The notes under the pieces: model-generated
What the model saw: the letters and a program-made list of their open reading frames with translations, nothing else
Told to the model about the DNA's origin: nothing
Database searches by the model: none
Assembly (NCBI RefSeq): GCF_900111315.1
Contig: NZ_FOGU01000002.1
Span: forward strand, 62,001-126,000
Length of the DNA stretch: 64,000 nucleotides
Direction of reading: 5' to 3'
Source: Tranquillimonas rosea
GTDB lineage: Bacteria > Pseudomonadota > Alphaproteobacteria > Rhodobacterales > Rhodobacteraceae
Part shown: one piece after another, positions 35,086 through 43,928 of the stretch
Position numbering within the stretch: the first letter of the stretch is position 1
Layout: the number at the start of each line of letters is the position of its first letter
Position numbers and translations under genes: made by a program

Positions 35086-36111
35086 TCAGCCGCGAAGCTC
35101 TTCGAGCATTTTCGTGACGTTGTCGGGATCGGCGTCGGGCGTGATGCCGTGGCCAAGATTGAAGATGTGTGGCCCGCCGGAGAAGGCGTCGCGGATGCGC
35201 TTGGTCTCGGAGATCAGCGGCGGCCCCCCGGTCACCAGGAGCGAGGGGTCGAGGTTGCCCTGCACGCAGCCCGCGGGCTGCACCACCTCGGCCGCCCACT
35301 CGGCAGAGACCGACTGATCCAGCGCGACGCAATCCGCACCGGTGGCGGCGTGAAAGCCCTCGTAGGCCGCCCGCGCCTCACGCGGGAAGGCGATGACGGG
35401 CAGGCCGGGGTGGCGCTCCTTGAGCGCCGAGATGATGCGGCGGGCGGGCTGCACGGCGTATTGCTCGAAATCAGGTCCTTCGAGCGAGCCGGCCCAGCTG
35501 TCGAACAGCTTGACCGCCTCGGCGCCGGCGTCGGCCTGGGCCGAGAGGTATTCGATCGTGGCGTCGGTGATCCGCTGCATCAGCCGGTCGAAGACCTGCC
35601 GATCGCAGTTCTTGAGCGTGTGGGCCGGCCCCTGGTCGGGCGTGCCGCGCCCGGCGATCATGTAGGTGGCCACCGTCCACGGCGCCCCGGCGAAGCCGAT
35701 GAGCGTGGTGTCGGCGGGCAGTTCGCCGCGCAGGATGCGGATCGTCTCGTAGACCGGCGAGAGACGCTCGTGCACGTCGGCGGCCGGTTTCAGCGCCTCG
35801 AAGTCCTTTTCGCCCTGCACGGTCGAGAGACGCGGTCCCTCGCCCTTGACGAACCACAGGTCGGCGCCGAGCGCGTCGGGCACCAGCAGGATGTCGGCGA
35901 ACAGGATCGCCCCGTCGAAACCGTAGCGCCGGATCGGCTGAAGCGTGACCTCGGCCGCGAGCTCGGGCGTGTAGCAGAGCGTCAGGAAATCGCCCGCCTT
36001 CTCGCGCACCTGCTTGTACTCGGGCAGGTAGCGGCCCGCCTGCCGCATCATCCAGACCGGCGGCGTCTCCAGCGTTTCGCCCGCGAGCGCGCGCAGCAAT
36101 GTCTTGGTCAT
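35086..36111 (-). CDS. hemE: uroporphyrinogen decarboxylase
   Basis: The 341-residue enzyme decarboxylates uroporphyrinogen III to coproporphyrinogen III. The start [16 protein letters not shown] is the UroD signature 1, and [16 protein letters not shown] is signature 2. It ends in [20 protein letters not shown], a conserved active-site histidine segment. ATG 36111 gives the usual N-terminus [12 protein letters not shown]. It is divergent from hemC by 94 bases, so a shared regulatory region is likely. It uses the product of HemC plus HemD; hemD is not in the window. Confidence 0.97.
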   Translation of the reverse strand: MTKTLLRALAGETLETPPVWMMRQAGRYLPEYKQVREKAGDFLTLCYTPELAAEVTLQPIRRYGFDGAILFADILLVPDALGADLWFVKGEGPRLSTVQGEKDFEALKPAADVHERLSPVYETIRILRGELPADTTLIGFAGAPWTVATYMIAGRGTPDQGPAHTLKNCDRQVFDRLMQRITDATIEYLSAQADAGAEAVKLFDSWAGSLEGPDFEQYAVQPARRIISALKERHPGLPVIAFPREARAAYEGFHAATGADCVALDQSVSAEWAAEVVQPAGCVQGNLDPSLLVTGGPPLISETKRIRDAFSGGPHIFNLGHGITPDADPDNVTKMLEELRG

Positions 36112-36205
36112 GTCCGCTCCCTTGACGTTTGGACGGTGGTCGGGGCCGTCGGGGTGAATGTCAAGCGCGGTTGTCAGCCGCGGCGGGCGGAGATAATCGG
36201 GGGAC

Positions 36206-37150
36206 ATGGCACCCCGTACCCCCACCCCCGACGCGCCCCTCAACATCGGCACCCGCGGCTCGCCCCTGGCGCTGGCGCAGGCGAACGAGACCCGCGACCG
36301 CCTGGCGACCGCCTGGGACCTGCCGTTCGAGGCATTCACGATCGTCGTCATCAAGACCACCGGCGACCGCGTGATCGACCGCCCGCTGCGCGAGATCGGC
36401 GGCAAGGGCCTGTTCACGCGCGAGATCGAGGAAGCCCTGCGGCAGGGCGAGATCGACATGGCCGTCCACTCGATGAAGGACATGCCGACCGAGCAGCCCG
36501 AGGGGCTGGTGCTGGACACCTACCTGCCGCGCGAGGATCCGCGCGACGCCTTCATCTCGCTCGGGGTCTCGGGCATCCCGGCGCTTGGCGAGGGCGCGGT
36601 CGTGGGCACGTCGAGCCTGCGGCGCAAGGCGCAGCTGCTGAACCGGCGGCCCGACCTGCAGGTGGTGGAGTTCCGGGGCAACGTGCAGACCCGGCTGAAG
36701 AAGCTGGCCGACGGCGTGGCCGAGGCGACGTTCCTGGCAATGGCCGGGCTGAACCGGCTGGACATGCCCGACGTGCCGCGCACCGCCGTGCCCGACACCG
36801 AGATGCTGCCCGCCGTGGCGCAGGGCGCCATCGGGGTCGAGCGGCGCAGCGACGATTCGGACCTGGCCGAGATGCTGGCCGCGATCCACGATGCCGAGAC
36901 GGGCACGCGGCTGGCGGCCGAGCGCGCGTTCCTCGCCGCGCTGGACGGCTCGTGCGAGACGCCGATCGCGGGGCTGTCGGAGCTGGACGGCGGGACGATT
37001 CGCCTGCGCGGGGAAATCCTGCGCACCGACGGGACCGAGGCGCTGTCGGACGCGATGGAGGGGCCGGTCGAGGACGGCCCCGAGATCGGCCGCGTGCTGG
37101 CGCAGGGGCTGCTGGCGCGTGCGGGCGAGGGCTTTTTCGACTGGACCTGA
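36206..37150 (+). CDS. hemC: hydroxymethylbilane synthase
   Basis: The 314-residue enzyme joins four porphobilinogen units into hydroxymethylbilane. It has [56 protein letters not shown] (catalytic aspartate region), [18 protein letters not shown] (substrate arginines), and the dipyrromethane-cofactor cysteine in [10 protein letters not shown]. All key residues appear intact. It is divergent from hemE. The convergent DUF599 gene ends 43 bases away. Confidence 0.97.
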   Translation: MAPRTPTPDAPLNIGTRGSPLALAQANETRDRLATAWDLPFEAFTIVVIKTTGDRVIDRPLREIGGKGLFTREIEEALRQGEIDMAVHSMKDMPTEQPEGLVLDTYLPREDPRDAFISLGVSGIPALGEGAVVGTSSLRRKAQLLNRRPDLQVVEFRGNVQTRLKKLADGVAEATFLAMAGLNRLDMPDVPRTAVPDTEMLPAVAQGAIGVERRSDDSDLAEMLAAIHDAETGTRLAAERAFLAALDGSCETPIAGLSELDGGTIRLRGEILRTDGTEALSDAMEGPVEDGPEIGRVLAQGLLARAGEGFFDWT

Positions 37151-37192
37151 CGGAGCCGGGGTGCGGCGTCGTGTCCCGGTCCGGGGCGGGAG

Positions 37193-37897
37193 TCAGTGCC
37201 CTTCCGGCGGGTCCAGCAGGACCGTGCGCGCGCCCGAGGCGAAGTCGCGCCACCACAGCAGCAGGACCACCAGCGCCGCCGCCACCATCAGCGGCACCGG
37301 TCCCAGCAGCCAGGCCAGCGCGCCCAGAGAGAAGTACATCGACCGCAGCCCCCGGTTGAAGGCGCGGGCGGCGCGGATGTTGATCTCGGCCGCCTGGGCG
37401 GCGCGGGGATAGACCCGCTTGTCCGAGATGTCGTTCGGCACCGACGCCATCAGCACCGCGCAATAGCCGAACAGCCTGTTGGCCCAGACGAACTTGAGAA
37501 AGCCGTTGGCCAGGAACAGCACCACCGGCGCCAGGCGCAGCTGGTAGAGCAGGTCGGGCCGGTCGCCGGCATGCAGCCCCTCGGCGACGCCCGAAAGCCG
37601 CTCGGCGTTGCCCATCAGCGCCAGCACGCCGCCGATGCAGATCACGCAGGTCGAGGCGAAGAACGAGGTGCCCTGGCGCAGCGACGACAGGATCGTGGCG
37701 TCGAAGATCCGCGGCTGGCGGGTGACGAGCTCGTGCATCCAGGCGCGGCGGTAATCGGCCATCAGCACCGTGACCGAGGGGCGTGCGGAATCGGGATGTT
37801 CGATCCACCAGCCGATCGCCAGCCACGCGCCGCCCAGCAGCGCCAGAGCCGCCAGGTCGAGCATGGTCAGAAAGGCGGGCAGGTCCATCGCCGTCAT
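37193..37897 (-). CDS. DUF599 family membrane protein
   Basis: This protein of about 234 residues has four or so membrane segments: FLTMLDLAALALLGGAWLAIGWW, FFASTCVICIGGVLALM, LAPVVLFLANGFLKFVWANRL, and a C-terminal pair around LGALAWLLGPVPLMVAAALVVLLL. VLMADYRRAWMHELVTRQPRIFDATI between the first two is the DUF599 hallmark. Function is unknown for the whole family. Three in-frame ATGs (37906, 37897, 37888) are possible; 37897 has AGGA about 8 bases upstream. Confidence 0.85.
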   Translation of the reverse strand: MTAMDLPAFLTMLDLAALALLGGAWLAIGWWIEHPDSARPSVTVLMADYRRAWMHELVTRQPRIFDATILSSLRQGTSFFASTCVICIGGVLALMGNAERLSGVAEGLHAGDRPDLLYQLRLAPVVLFLANGFLKFVWANRLFGYCAVLMASVPNDISDKRVYPRAAQAAEINIRAARAFNRGLRSMYFSLGALAWLLGPVPLMVAAALVVLLLWWRDFASGARTVLLDPPEGH

Positions 37898-37942
37898 GGC
37901 CCGCATCCTAGGTCGCGTCCGCTACGGTTGCCAGTGGGGGAA

Positions 37943-37965
37943 ATTGGTTATATCTTTTTACCAAT
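37943..37965. promoter_or_regulatory. ATTGGT-N11-ACCAAT inverted repeat upstream of glcD
   Basis: A perfect 6-base dyad ATTGGT/ACCAAT spans 37943-37965 and encloses TATATC, a -10-like hexamer. It lies 21 bases before the glcD start. TTGGT/ACCAA half-sites resemble those of FadR-subfamily GntR regulators such as GlcC or LldR, but the 11-base spacing is wider than usual. It is a good candidate for the glc operon operator. No glcC gene is in the window. Confidence 0.5.
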
Positions 37966-37986
37966 CGAGCCGAGGGAGGCGCCGCG

Positions 37987-39426
37987 ATGCAGATGCCAGA
38001 GCCAAACGCCGACATCCTCTCGCGCAAGGCGCGGGTGGTGGAGCGGCTGTCCGCCGTGCTGCCGGAAGACGCGGTGATCCACGAGGATCACGAGTTGAAG
38101 GCCTATGAATGCGACGCGCTGACGGCCTATGCCTGCCCGCCCCTGGCCGCGATCCTGCCGGGATCGACCGAGGAGGTCGCCGCGGCGCTGCGAATCTGCC
38201 ACGAGGAGCGGGTGCCGGTTGTGCCGCGCGGGTCGGGCACGTCGCTGGCGGGGGGCGCGTTGCCGACGGCGGACAGCGTGATCCTGGGCGTGGCGCGTCT
38301 GAACGAGGTGATCGAGACGAACTATCCCGACCGCTACATCCGGGTGCAGACCGGGCGCACCAACCTGAGCGTCACCGGCGCCGTCGAGGAGGACGACTTC
38401 TTCTACGCGCCCGACCCGTCGTCGCAGCTGGCCTGCGCCATCGCCGGCAACATCGCGATGAATTCGGGCGGGGCGCATTGCCTGAAATACGGCGTCACCA
38501 CCAACAACCTTCTGGGCGTCACAATGGTGCAGATGGACGGCACGGTCGTCGAGATCGGCGGCGCGCACCTGGATGCGGCGGGATACGACCTGCTGGGCGT
38601 GATCTGCGGCTCGGAAGGGCAGCTGGGCGTGGTGACCGAGGCGACGCTGCGCATCCTGCGCAAGCCAGAGGGCGCGCGGCCGGTGCTGATGGGCTTCGCG
38701 TCGTCCGAGGTGGCGGGCGCCTGCGTCAGCGACATCATCAAGGCGGGCGTGCTGCCCGTGGCGATCGAGTTCATGGACCGCCCCTGCATCCGCGCGACGG
38801 ACGACTTCTCGGGCGCGGGCTATCCCGATTGCGAGGCGCTGCTGATCGTCGAGGTCGAGGGCTCGGACGGCGAGATCGACGAGCAGATCGGCCTGATCAG
38901 CCAGATCGCCCGGCGCCACGACCCGGTCGAGCTGCGCGAGGCCGCCGATGCCGACGAGGCGGGGCGGATCTGGCTGGGGCGCAAGTCCGCCTTCGGCGCC
39001 ATGGGACAGCTGGGCGACTATATCTGCCTCGACGGGACGATCCCCGTCAGCGAGCTGCCGACGGTGCTGAACCGGATCGGCGCGCTGGCAGAGTCCTACG
39101 GGCTAAGGGTGGCGAACGTGTTCCATGCCGGCGACGGCAACATGCATCCGCTGATCCTGTTCGACGCCAACACCCCGGGCCAGCTGGAGACGGCGGAGGC
39201 GCTGGGCGCGGACATCCTGCGGCTCTGCGTCGAGGTGGGCGGCTGCCTGACCGGCGAGCACGGCGTCGGCGTCGAGAAGCGCGACCTGATGAGCCACCAG
39301 TTCACCGCGGAGGACCTGGAGGCGCAGATGCGGGTGAAGGACGTGTTCGACCCCGCGTGGCTGCTGAACCCCGCCAAGGTGTTCCCGCTCGAGTCGTCGC
39401 GGGGACGGCGCGGGATGGCGGCGTGA
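37987..39426 (+). CDS. glcD: glycolate oxidase subunit GlcD (FAD-binding)
   Basis: The 479-residue FAD subunit of glycolate dehydrogenase oxidises glycolate to glyoxylate. The PCMH FAD domain has VVPRGSGTSLAGGALP near 78 and PDPSSQLACAIAGNIAMNSGGAHCLKYG near 138-165. The C-terminal FAD oxidase half has FHAGDGNMHPLILFD and CLTGEHGVGVEKRDLM, with catalytic histidines. GAGGGAGG precedes ATG 37987. It heads glcDEF; between it and glcE lies a 70-base gap filled by a dispersed repeat. Confidence 0.95.
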   Translation: MQMPEPNADILSRKARVVERLSAVLPEDAVIHEDHELKAYECDALTAYACPPLAAILPGSTEEVAAALRICHEERVPVVPRGSGTSLAGGALPTADSVILGVARLNEVIETNYPDRYIRVQTGRTNLSVTGAVEEDDFFYAPDPSSQLACAIAGNIAMNSGGAHCLKYGVTTNNLLGVTMVQMDGTVVEIGGAHLDAAGYDLLGVICGSEGQLGVVTEATLRILRKPEGARPVLMGFASSEVAGACVSDIIKAGVLPVAIEFMDRPCIRATDDFSGAGYPDCEALLIVEVEGSDGEIDEQIGLISQIARRHDPVELREAADADEAGRIWLGRKSAFGAMGQLGDYICLDGTIPVSELPTVLNRIGALAESYGLRVANVFHAGDGNMHPLILFDANTPGQLETAEALGADILRLCVEVGGCLTGEHGVGVEKRDLMSHQFTAEDLEAQMRVKDVFDPAWLLNPAKVFPLESSRGRRGMAA

Positions 39427-39427
39427 G

Positions 39428-39488
39428 CGGGGGCGCTGCCCCCGTCGCCTGCGGCGACTCCCCCGGGATATTTCAAGGACAGAAGAAG
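39428..39488. repeat. dispersed intergenic element, copy 3 (long form, inside the glc operon)
   Basis: The element begins with GGGGGCGCTGCCCCC and GTCGCCTGCGGCGAC, both able to form hairpins, and ends CTCCCCCGGGATATTT, TCAAGGACAGAAGAAG. It sits between the co-directional glcD and glcE genes and leaves only 8 bases before the glcE start, so its GAAG end may act as part of the ribosome site. It could also modulate glcD versus glcEF expression. Confidence 0.8.
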
Positions 39489-39496
39489 CAGGGCGC

Positions 39497-40618
39497 ATGC
39501 TGAGACCCGAAAACGAGGACGAGCTGGCCGAGATGGTGCGCGGCGCGGCCGGGCCGCTGCGGATCGAGGGCGGCGGGACGCGCCCCGTGGGCGTGACCAC
39601 GGGCGAGGTGCTGTCGACGGCGGGGCTGTCGGGGATCACGCTGTACGAGCCGGGGGCGCTGACCCTGGTGGCGCGGGCCGGCACGCCGGTGGCGGAGGTC
39701 GAGGCGGCGCTGGCCGCGGAGGGGCAGCGGCTGCCCTTCGAGCCGATGGATCACCGGGCGCTGATGGGGACCGGCGGCGCGCCGACCATGGGCGGCATGG
39801 CCGCGGCCAATGCCAGCGGGCCGCGGCGCATCCAGGCCGGGGCGTGCCGCGATTCGCTGATCGGGGTGCGGTTCGTCGACGGCACCGGCGCAGTGGTAAA
39901 GAATGGCGGGCGGGTGATGAAGAACGTCACCGGCTATGACCTGGTGAAGCTGATGGCGGGGGCGCGGGGGACGCTGGGCGTCCTGAGCGAGGTCGCCGTC
40001 AAGGTGCTGCCGCGCCCGGCGGCGCAGGTGACCCTGCGGTTGCGCGGGCTGGACGCCGGCCGCGCGGTGCAGGCGATGTCGGCGGCGCTGGGCTCGCCCT
40101 ACGAGGTGACGGGCGCGGCGCATCGCGGGCAGGGCGCCGCGGCGGAGACACTGCTGCGGCTGGAAGGGTTCGAGAGCCAGATCGCCCATCGGCGGGCGGC
40201 GCTGTCGGAGCTGATGGCGCCGTACGGCGCGGTCGAGGTGGAGGACGACGGCGCGGCCGGCGATGCGCTGTGGCGGGAGATCCGGGACGTCAGCGGCCTG
40301 GCGGCCGCGGAGGAGGACGTGTGGCGCGTGTCCGTGCGCCCGTCCGACGCGCCGGAGGCCGCCCGGCGGCTGGAGGCGGCGCGGCTGCTGTTCGACTGGG
40401 GCGGCGGTCTGATCTGGGCGGCGACGGATCCCGGCCTCGACCTGCGCGCCGCGCTGGCGGGCGTGGCGGGGCATGCCACGCTGGTGCGGGCGGCGCCCGA
40501 AACCCATGCGGCACTGGGCACCTTCGCCCCCGAGGCGCCGCCGCTGGCCGCGATTTCCCACGGGTTGCGCGCGCGGTTCGATCCGCGCGGCATCCTCAAC
40601 CCCGGCCTGATGGGCTGA
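39497..40618 (+). CDS. glcE: glycolate oxidase subunit GlcE
   Basis: The 373-residue second flavin subunit shares a PCMH-type FAD domain with GlcD but lacks the long C-terminal oxidase domain. It has PLRIEGGGTRPVGV near 23, GTGGAPTMGGMAAANASGPRR near 93, and KNGGRVMKNVTGYDLVKLMAGARGTLGVL, the family signature. It ends in FDPRGILNPGLMG. GlcE is needed for activity of the GlcDEF complex in E. coli. It follows a repeat element and precedes glcF by 9 bases. Confidence 0.94.
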   Translation: MLRPENEDELAEMVRGAAGPLRIEGGGTRPVGVTTGEVLSTAGLSGITLYEPGALTLVARAGTPVAEVEAALAAEGQRLPFEPMDHRALMGTGGAPTMGGMAAANASGPRRIQAGACRDSLIGVRFVDGTGAVVKNGGRVMKNVTGYDLVKLMAGARGTLGVLSEVAVKVLPRPAAQVTLRLRGLDAGRAVQAMSAALGSPYEVTGAAHRGQGAAAETLLRLEGFESQIAHRRAALSELMAPYGAVEVEDDGAAGDALWREIRDVSGLAAAEEDVWRVSVRPSDAPEAARRLEAARLLFDWGGGLIWAATDPGLDLRAALAGVAGHATLVRAAPETHAALGTFAPEAPPLAAISHGLRARFDPRGILNPGLMG

Positions 40619-40627
40619 GAGGAGCCG

Positions 40628-42025
40628 ATGCAGACGAACTTTACCGAAGAGCAGCTGGCCGATCCCGACACCGCGCGGTCGAACGAGGTGCTGCGCGCCT
40701 GCGTGCATTGCGGGTTCTGCACCGCGACCTGCCCGACCTACCATGTCCTGGGCGACGAGCTCGATTCGCCGCGGGGGCGGATCTACCTGATCAAGGACAT
40801 GCTGGAGAATGACCGGCCGGCCGACGAGAAGACGGTCAAGCACATCGACCGCTGCCTGTCGTGCCTGGCCTGCATGACCACCTGTCCCTCGGGCGTGCAT
40901 TACATGCACCTCGTCGACCATGCCCGCGCCCATATCGAGCGGACCTATACCCGGCCGCGCTTCGAGCGGGTGCTGCGCTGGACCCTGTCGCGCATCCTGC
41001 CCTATCCGGGCCGCTTTCGCGCGGCGCTGACTGCCGCGAAGCTGGGCCGGCCGTTCGCCCGGCTGATGCCGGATGCGCGGCTGCGGGCGATGCTGGAGAT
41101 GGCGCCGCGGCGGCTGCCGCCGGTGAGCCGCAACGACGACCCGCAGGTGTTTCCCGCCGAGGGGGCGCGTCGCAAGCGGGTGGCGCTGATGACCGGCTGC
41201 GCCCAGCGGGCGCTGAACACCGACATCAACGACGCCACGATCCGGCTGCTGACGCGGCTGGGCTGCGAGGTGGTCGTGGCCGAGGGGATGGGCTGCTGCG
41301 GCGCCCTGGTGCACCACATGGGCCGCACCTCGGAGAGCCACGCGGCGGCGGAGCAAAACATCCGCGCCTGGCTGGCCGAGGACCGGCACGATCCGCTGGA
41401 CGCGATCGTCATCAACACCAGCGGCTGCGGCACCACGGTCAAGGATTACGGCCACATGTTCCGCAACGATCCGCTGGCCGACGACGCCGCGCGGGTCAGC
41501 GCGCTGGCGCAGGACGTGAGCGAGGTGCTGGCCGATCTCATGCCGGGCGCCGACGCCGCGACGGGACAGCCGGCGAAGGAGGGGATCGAGGGCACCGACG
41601 CGCCGGCCGGCCATGGGGTGTACGCGCCGGTGGCGCCGCAGGGCGACGGGCCGATGCGGGTGGCCTACCACGCCGCGTGCTCGCTGCAGCACGGCCAGCA
41701 GATCAAGAGCCATCCCAAGGACCTCCTGAAGCGCGCGGGATTCGAGGTGGTGGAGCCGGCGGACAGCCACCTGTGCTGCGGCTCGGCGGGGACCTACAAC
41801 CTGATGCAGCCCGTGATCTCGGCCAAGCTGAAGGACCGCAAGCTGAAGACGCTGAAGGCGAAGGCGCCGGACGTGATTGCCGCGGGGAACATCGGCTGCA
41901 TGATGCAGCTGGCCGGGGGGGCGGAGGTGCCCGTTGTCCACACTGTCGAACTGATCGACTGGGCGACGGGCGGGCCGCGGCCCCCGGCGATGGACACCGG
42001 CGGCGCGGTGCCGCACCTTCAGTAG
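40628..42025 (+). CDS. glcF: glycolate oxidase iron-sulfur subunit GlcF
   Basis: The 465-residue protein passes electrons from the flavin subunits to quinone. Two [4Fe-4S] motifs lie near the N-terminus: CVHCGFCTATCPTY and CLSCLACMTTCPSG. Two CCG domains follow, with GMGCCGALVHHMG and HLCCGSAGTYNL. A segment near residues 310-335 (TGQPAKEGIEGTDAPAGHGV) looks like an extra linker between the CCG domains. It closes the operon. The complex should sit at the inner face of the cytoplasmic membrane. Confidence 0.95.
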   Translation: MQTNFTEEQLADPDTARSNEVLRACVHCGFCTATCPTYHVLGDELDSPRGRIYLIKDMLENDRPADEKTVKHIDRCLSCLACMTTCPSGVHYMHLVDHARAHIERTYTRPRFERVLRWTLSRILPYPGRFRAALTAAKLGRPFARLMPDARLRAMLEMAPRRLPPVSRNDDPQVFPAEGARRKRVALMTGCAQRALNTDINDATIRLLTRLGCEVVVAEGMGCCGALVHHMGRTSESHAAAEQNIRAWLAEDRHDPLDAIVINTSGCGTTVKDYGHMFRNDPLADDAARVSALAQDVSEVLADLMPGADAATGQPAKEGIEGTDAPAGHGVYAPVAPQGDGPMRVAYHAACSLQHGQQIKSHPKDLLKRAGFEVVEPADSHLCCGSAGTYNLMQPVISAKLKDRKLKTLKAKAPDVIAAGNIGCMMQLAGGAEVPVVHTVELIDWATGGPRPPAMDTGGAVPHLQ

Positions 42026-42095
42026 GCGGCAGCCACAATCCTGCCGCGGCGGGCCCCTAGAGCGGGGCGACGAGAGGGCAGGCGAGGGCTTTGAC

Positions 42096-42920
42096 GTGAT
42101 CGCATCAACTCTGCGCGGGCTGGCGCTCGCGCTGTGTCTGACCGGGGCTGCGGCGGCGCAGGAGGACGCGTCGCTGCGGGCGCTGACCACGGCCGACGAC
42201 AGCCGCGGCTGGGCGGGCGTGGGCCGGCTGGAGCTGGGGCCGGGGGCCTTCTGCACCGGGGCGCTGGTGTCGGAGGAGCTGGTTCTGACGGCGGCGCATT
42301 GCCTGTTCGCGGCAGGCAGCGGCGACCGCGTGGACGACGGCATGATCCAGTTCCGCGCGGGCTGGCGCGACGGGCGGGCCGAGGCGTATCGCGGGGTGCG
42401 GCGGAGCGTGGTGCATCCCGGCTACCGCCCTGCCTCGGAGGACTCGGTGCTGGACGGCGTGGCGAGCGACCTTGCGCTGCTGGAGCTCGACCGTCCGATC
42501 CGGCTGGGCCGGGTTGCGCCGTTCGAGACCGAGATGCGGCCGGGCGACGGGGCCGAGGTGGGCGTCGTCAGCTATGCGCAGGACCGGGCCGACCGGCCGG
42601 CGCTGCAGGAGGTGTGTCACGTCCTGGGCGAGCGGGACGCCGTGCTGGTGCTGTCGTGCTCGGTCGATTTCGGGTCGTCGGGAGCGCCGGTCTTCGTGAT
42701 CGAGGGCGAGCGGGCGCGGATCGTGTCCGTGGTGTCGGCCAAGGCGCGGATGGGCGAGCGGAAGGTGTCGCTGGGCAGCGCGCTGCATCCGGCGCTGGAA
42801 GAGCTCAAGGCGCTGATGGCGCAGGGCGACGGCGTGTTCCGGCGGATCCAGCCGACCGTGCGCCGGATGTCGAAGGACGCCGCCAAGGCCGACAGCTCGG
42901 CCAAGTTCGTGCGTCCCTGA
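42096..42920 (+). CDS. trypsin-like serine protease (secreted)
   Basis: The 274-residue S1-family protein has a GTG start with GCGAGGG upstream, and a signal peptide ending about TGAAAAQ. The catalytic triad is H68 in LTAAHCL, D125 in ASDLALLEL, and S195 in DFGSSGAPVF. The active-site motif is GSSGAP rather than GDSGGP, a form seen in other alphaproteobacterial S1 proteins. C53-C69 and C174-C188 are likely disulfides. There is no PDZ domain, so it is not HtrA. The polar C-terminal tail (about 240-274) may be disordered. Its role is probably periplasmic proteolysis. Confidence 0.88.
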   Translation: MIASTLRGLALALCLTGAAAAQEDASLRALTTADDSRGWAGVGRLELGPGAFCTGALVSEELVLTAAHCLFAAGSGDRVDDGMIQFRAGWRDGRAEAYRGVRRSVVHPGYRPASEDSVLDGVASDLALLELDRPIRLGRVAPFETEMRPGDGAEVGVVSYAQDRADRPALQEVCHVLGERDAVLVLSCSVDFGSSGAPVFVIEGERARIVSVVSAKARMGERKVSLGSALHPALEELKALMAQGDGVFRRIQPTVRRMSKDAAKADSSAKFVRP

Positions 42921-42970
42921 CAGGGGCCTGATCACGCTGCTAAAAAACGCTGAAGATGCGCCGCAGAGGT

Positions 42971-43000
42971 CTTGAAAGCCCCCTGCGCGATTTCCAGATA
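42971..43000 (+). promoter_or_regulatory. sigma-32 (RpoH)-like promoter of the Hsp20 gene
   Basis: CTTGAA at 42971-42976 is followed after 17 bases by CCAGATA at 42994-43000. This fits the alphaproteobacterial RpoH pattern CTTGAA-N16-17-CCNNAT. The next gene is a small heat-shock protein, starting about 95 bases downstream, which supports the assignment. Confidence 0.6.
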
Positions 43001-43095
43001 CCGGGGGTCGGACGCCATACCGGGTCCGGCTCTGACGACCGGCCCGTCCCACGGGAGGGCCGCACATAATGGTATCGCTCAACGGAGGATTATCC

Positions 43096-43560
43096 ATGCG
43101 TACGTTCGACCTTGCCCCGCTTTATCGCGCGACCGTCGGCTTTGACCAGATGGCCGACCTGATGGACCGGGTGATGACCGACAATGTCGGCTCCCAGACC
43201 TACCCCCCCTACAACATCGAGAAGACCGGCACCGATTCGTGGCGGATCGAGCTGGCCGTCGCCGGGTTCACCGACGAGGAACTGTCGATCGAGGCGCGGC
43301 AGAACGCGCTGGTCGTGTCGGCCAAGAAGGCCACCGACGACAGCGAACGCCGCTACCTGCACCGCGGCATCGCGACCCGCGCCTTCGAGCGCCGCTTTGC
43401 CCTTGCCGACCACGTGCGCGTCACCGGCGCCACCCATGTGAACGGCATGCTCCTGATCGACCTCGTGCGCGAGGTGCCCGAGGCGCTAAAGCCGCGCAAG
43501 ATCGAGATCGGCTCGACCGACACCGTCGATCACAAGGCGGTGGAACAGCACGAGGCGTAA
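43096..43560 (+). CDS. Hsp20 family small heat-shock protein
   Basis: The 154-residue chaperone has the IbpA-type N-terminus (MRTFDLAPLYRATVGFDQM). The alpha-crystallin domain spans about 38-130 (YPPYNIEKTGTDSWRIELAVAGFTDEELSIEA and YLHRGIATRAFERRFALADHV). The tail carries EALKPRKIEIGS, with an I-x-I anchor for oligomer formation. It binds unfolding proteins without ATP. GGAGG lies 7 bases before ATG 43096. A sigma-32-like promoter precedes it and a strong terminator follows, so it is a single-gene unit. Confidence 0.95.
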   Translation: MRTFDLAPLYRATVGFDQMADLMDRVMTDNVGSQTYPPYNIEKTGTDSWRIELAVAGFTDEELSIEARQNALVVSAKKATDDSERRYLHRGIATRAFERRFALADHVRVTGATHVNGMLLIDLVREVPEALKPRKIEIGSTDTVDHKAVEQHEA

Positions 43561-43590
43561 GCCTTGGGCGTTTCGACGTGACCCGCATCG

Positions 43591-43618
43591 GGGGCGTGCA
43601 TCTCGCACGCCCCTTTTT
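43591..43618 (+). terminator. Rho-independent terminator after the Hsp20 gene
   Basis: GGGGCGTGC, loop ATCTC, GCACGCCCC and TTTTT form a perfect 9-bp stem with a T run, 31 bases after the stop. Confidence 0.92.
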
Positions 43619-43679
43619 CGTGCTGGCCTGTCCCGGCGCGCTCTGGTGATATGGCGTCGCACGACAGGGGAGCGGCCAG

Positions 43680-43916
43680 ATGCATTGCGTATTCGTTCAG
43701 ATCAGGTGCACGCCCGGCACGGCCTACAAGGTCGCCGACGAGATCGTGCTGCGGGAAATCCACTCGGAGCTGTATTCCACGAGCGGCGAATACGACCTTC
43801 TGCTGAAGCTCTACATTCCCGAAGAGGCGGATGTCGGGAAATACATCAACGACAACCTGCTGACGGTGCCCAACATCGAGCGGACGCTGACGACGCTGAC
43901 GTTCCGGGCCTTCTGA
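43680..43916 (+). CDS. stand-alone Lrp/AsnC ligand-binding (RAM) domain protein
   Basis: This 78-residue protein consists only of the alpha-beta sandwich effector domain of Lrp/AsnC regulators: FVQIRCTPGTAYKVADEIV, SELYSTSGEYDLLLKLYIP and IERTLTTLTFRAF. There is no DNA-binding helix-turn-helix. Such proteins may bind amino acids, or join full-length Lrp proteins as mixed oligomers. AGGGGAG precedes the ATG. It is flanked by terminators on both sides, so it is transcribed alone. Confidence 0.9.
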   Translation: MHCVFVQIRCTPGTAYKVADEIVLREIHSELYSTSGEYDLLLKLYIPEEADVGKYINDNLLTVPNIERTLTTLTFRAF

Positions 43917-43928
43917 GGGCCGCACGAA

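Noticed and set aside
39473-42343. A 956-codon minus-strand open frame opposite glcE-glcF
   Set aside because: Antisense to two recognised subunits, with composition typical of GC-driven shadow frames.
42096-42920. HtrA/DegP-type protease
   Set aside because: No PDZ domain and the active-site motif is GSSGAP in a 274-residue chain, so it is a plain S1 protease.
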